Position numbers and translations under genes: made by a program
NCBI GenBank assembly: GCA_035562735.1
Contig: DATMWB010000009.1
Coordinates: 1-13,639 of the forward strand
DNA: 13,639 nt
Direction: 5' to 3'
Source: UBA12158 sp035562735
GTDB lineage: Bacteria; Patescibacteriota; Microgenomatia; UBA12405
Part shown: one piece after another, positions 13,191 through 13,639 of the stretch
Numbering within the stretch: position 1 is the first letter of the stretch
How the letters are laid out: every line of letters starts with the position of its first letter
The notes under the pieces: model-generated
Seen by the model: the letters and a program-made list of their open reading frames with translations, nothing else
Databases searched by the model: none
What the model was told of the DNA's origin: nothing

Positions 13191-13607
13191 TTATAAAATA
13201 TAGTTTTGTTCGTCATCATTACATGGAATAGTATGTCCTTCAAGTATTGGACTATTTTTGTCCACATAGTTATATACAACATATGAAAAAAGATTATTTG
13301 ACAGTAAGTGTACTACAAGAAGTAGAACTAAAAATATCAACCATTTTTTAATTCTTTTTATAATATTTCTTCTTATCCTATCATCTTTTCTTTTTAAAAC
13401 TAGCAATATAAGAAATCGTAACAATGCAATTAGCACAACAAACACAATAATAAAAACGACGAACATTATTCGAAAACGTAAAACTTCAATTGGTGGTTGA
13501 CTTACACAAAGACTTGCATAAACCAATCCAGGATTAATAACAAAATATAAAAACACTAAAATCACAAAAATAACAGCAACAATCGATTTTTTACTTTTTA
13601 TAATCAA
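13191..13607 (-). CDS. Small three-helix membrane protein of unknown function
   Basis: A 138-residue protein of no recognised family. Three hydrophobic segments (about 9-31, 47-72 and 88-105) are separated by a strongly basic cytoplasmic-type loop (KRKDDRIRRNIIKRIKK, 73-89); the C-terminal tail is acidic (ILEGHTIPCNDDEQNYIL). The start is TTG at 13607: an in-frame TAG lies two codons upstream, and the next in-frame Met (48) would delete the first helix. A TGATATTAT extended -10 ends 7 bases before the TTG, which would make it a leaderless TTG-initiated message. Cys34 and Cys129 could pair outside the membrane. Coding status rests on the long hydrophobic pattern and promoter placement. Confidence 0.6.
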   Translation of the reverse strand: MIIKSKKSIVAVIFVILVFLYFVINPGLVYASLCVSQPPIEVLRFRIMFVVFIIVFVVLIALLRFLILLVLKRKDDRIRRNIIKRIKKWLIFLVLLLVVHLLSNNLFSYVVYNYVDKNSPILEGHTIPCNDDEQNYIL

Positions 13608-13614
13608 TATCTAA

Positions 13615-13623
13615 ATAATATCA
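13615..13623 (-). promoter_or_regulatory. Extended -10 upstream of the TTG-start membrane gene
   Basis: TGATATTAT on the minus strand, 7 bases from the TTG codon at 13607; any -35 would be near the window edge and is not convincing. Confidence 0.5.
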
Positions 13624-13639
13624 GACATTTCTTTTGTTG

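Noticed and set aside
1..13639. Alternative genetic code with UGA read as glycine
   Set aside because: The MFS and holin-like genes end at UGA exactly where the family or operon boundary is expected, and no conserved protein has an in-frame UGA.

Overview
The window looks like chromosomal DNA from a bacterium of the Candidate Phyla Radiation (Patescibacteria), probably a Microgenomates-like lineage. This is inferred from the AT-rich, tightly packed short genes, trimmed versions of core proteins (RsmI without its C-terminal extension, a short Bcp peroxiredoxin), several small membrane-anchored surface proteins, and operons whose genes touch or overlap. UGA is used as a true stop (ends of the MFS and holin-like genes), which argues against the recoded Gracilibacteria/SR1 lineages. 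I see no tRNA, rRNA, CRISPR array or insertion sequence.

Layout. (1) 1-2283 (+): phosphoenolpyruvate synthase, cut by the left edge. (2) 2285-3700 (-): operon lexA, a 51-residue zinc ribbon, rsmI, convergent with ppsA with one base between them. (3) 3747-7615 (+): a five-gene envelope operon: anchored transglutaminase, PF04020-like membrane protein, secG, oligopeptide-type solute-binding protein, small membrane protein. (4) 7574-10519 (-): anchored beta-rich surface protein, S51-family peptidase, Bcp peroxiredoxin and an MFS transporter. (5) 10585-11337 (+): a PlsC-like acyltransferase. (6) 11338-11967: the accessory stretch. (7) 11968-12741 (+): a second S51-family peptidase. (8) 12800-13607 (-): two unrecognised small genes.

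The most unusual region is 11338-11967. On the minus strand it has, in order, a promoter, a leader with hairpins, a perfect Shine-Dalgarno sequence, an unrecognised 90-residue ORF, a long nested inverted repeat, and directly against its base a complete type III hammerhead self-cleaving ribozyme (11357-11409). Every core position fits the hammerhead consensus, and the three stems are paired. The geometry suggests that the ribozyme trims the 3' end of the 90-aa gene's transcript just after the big hairpin.

A second pattern runs across the window. Most first genes of transcription units have a -10 box only 5-8 bases upstream of the start codon and no Shine-Dalgarno sequence, which predicts leaderless mRNAs. 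Downstream genes in operons are joined by overlaps or 0-4 base gaps. The 90-aa gene, with its leader and strong ribosome binding site, is the exception, which supports a foreign or specially regulated origin.
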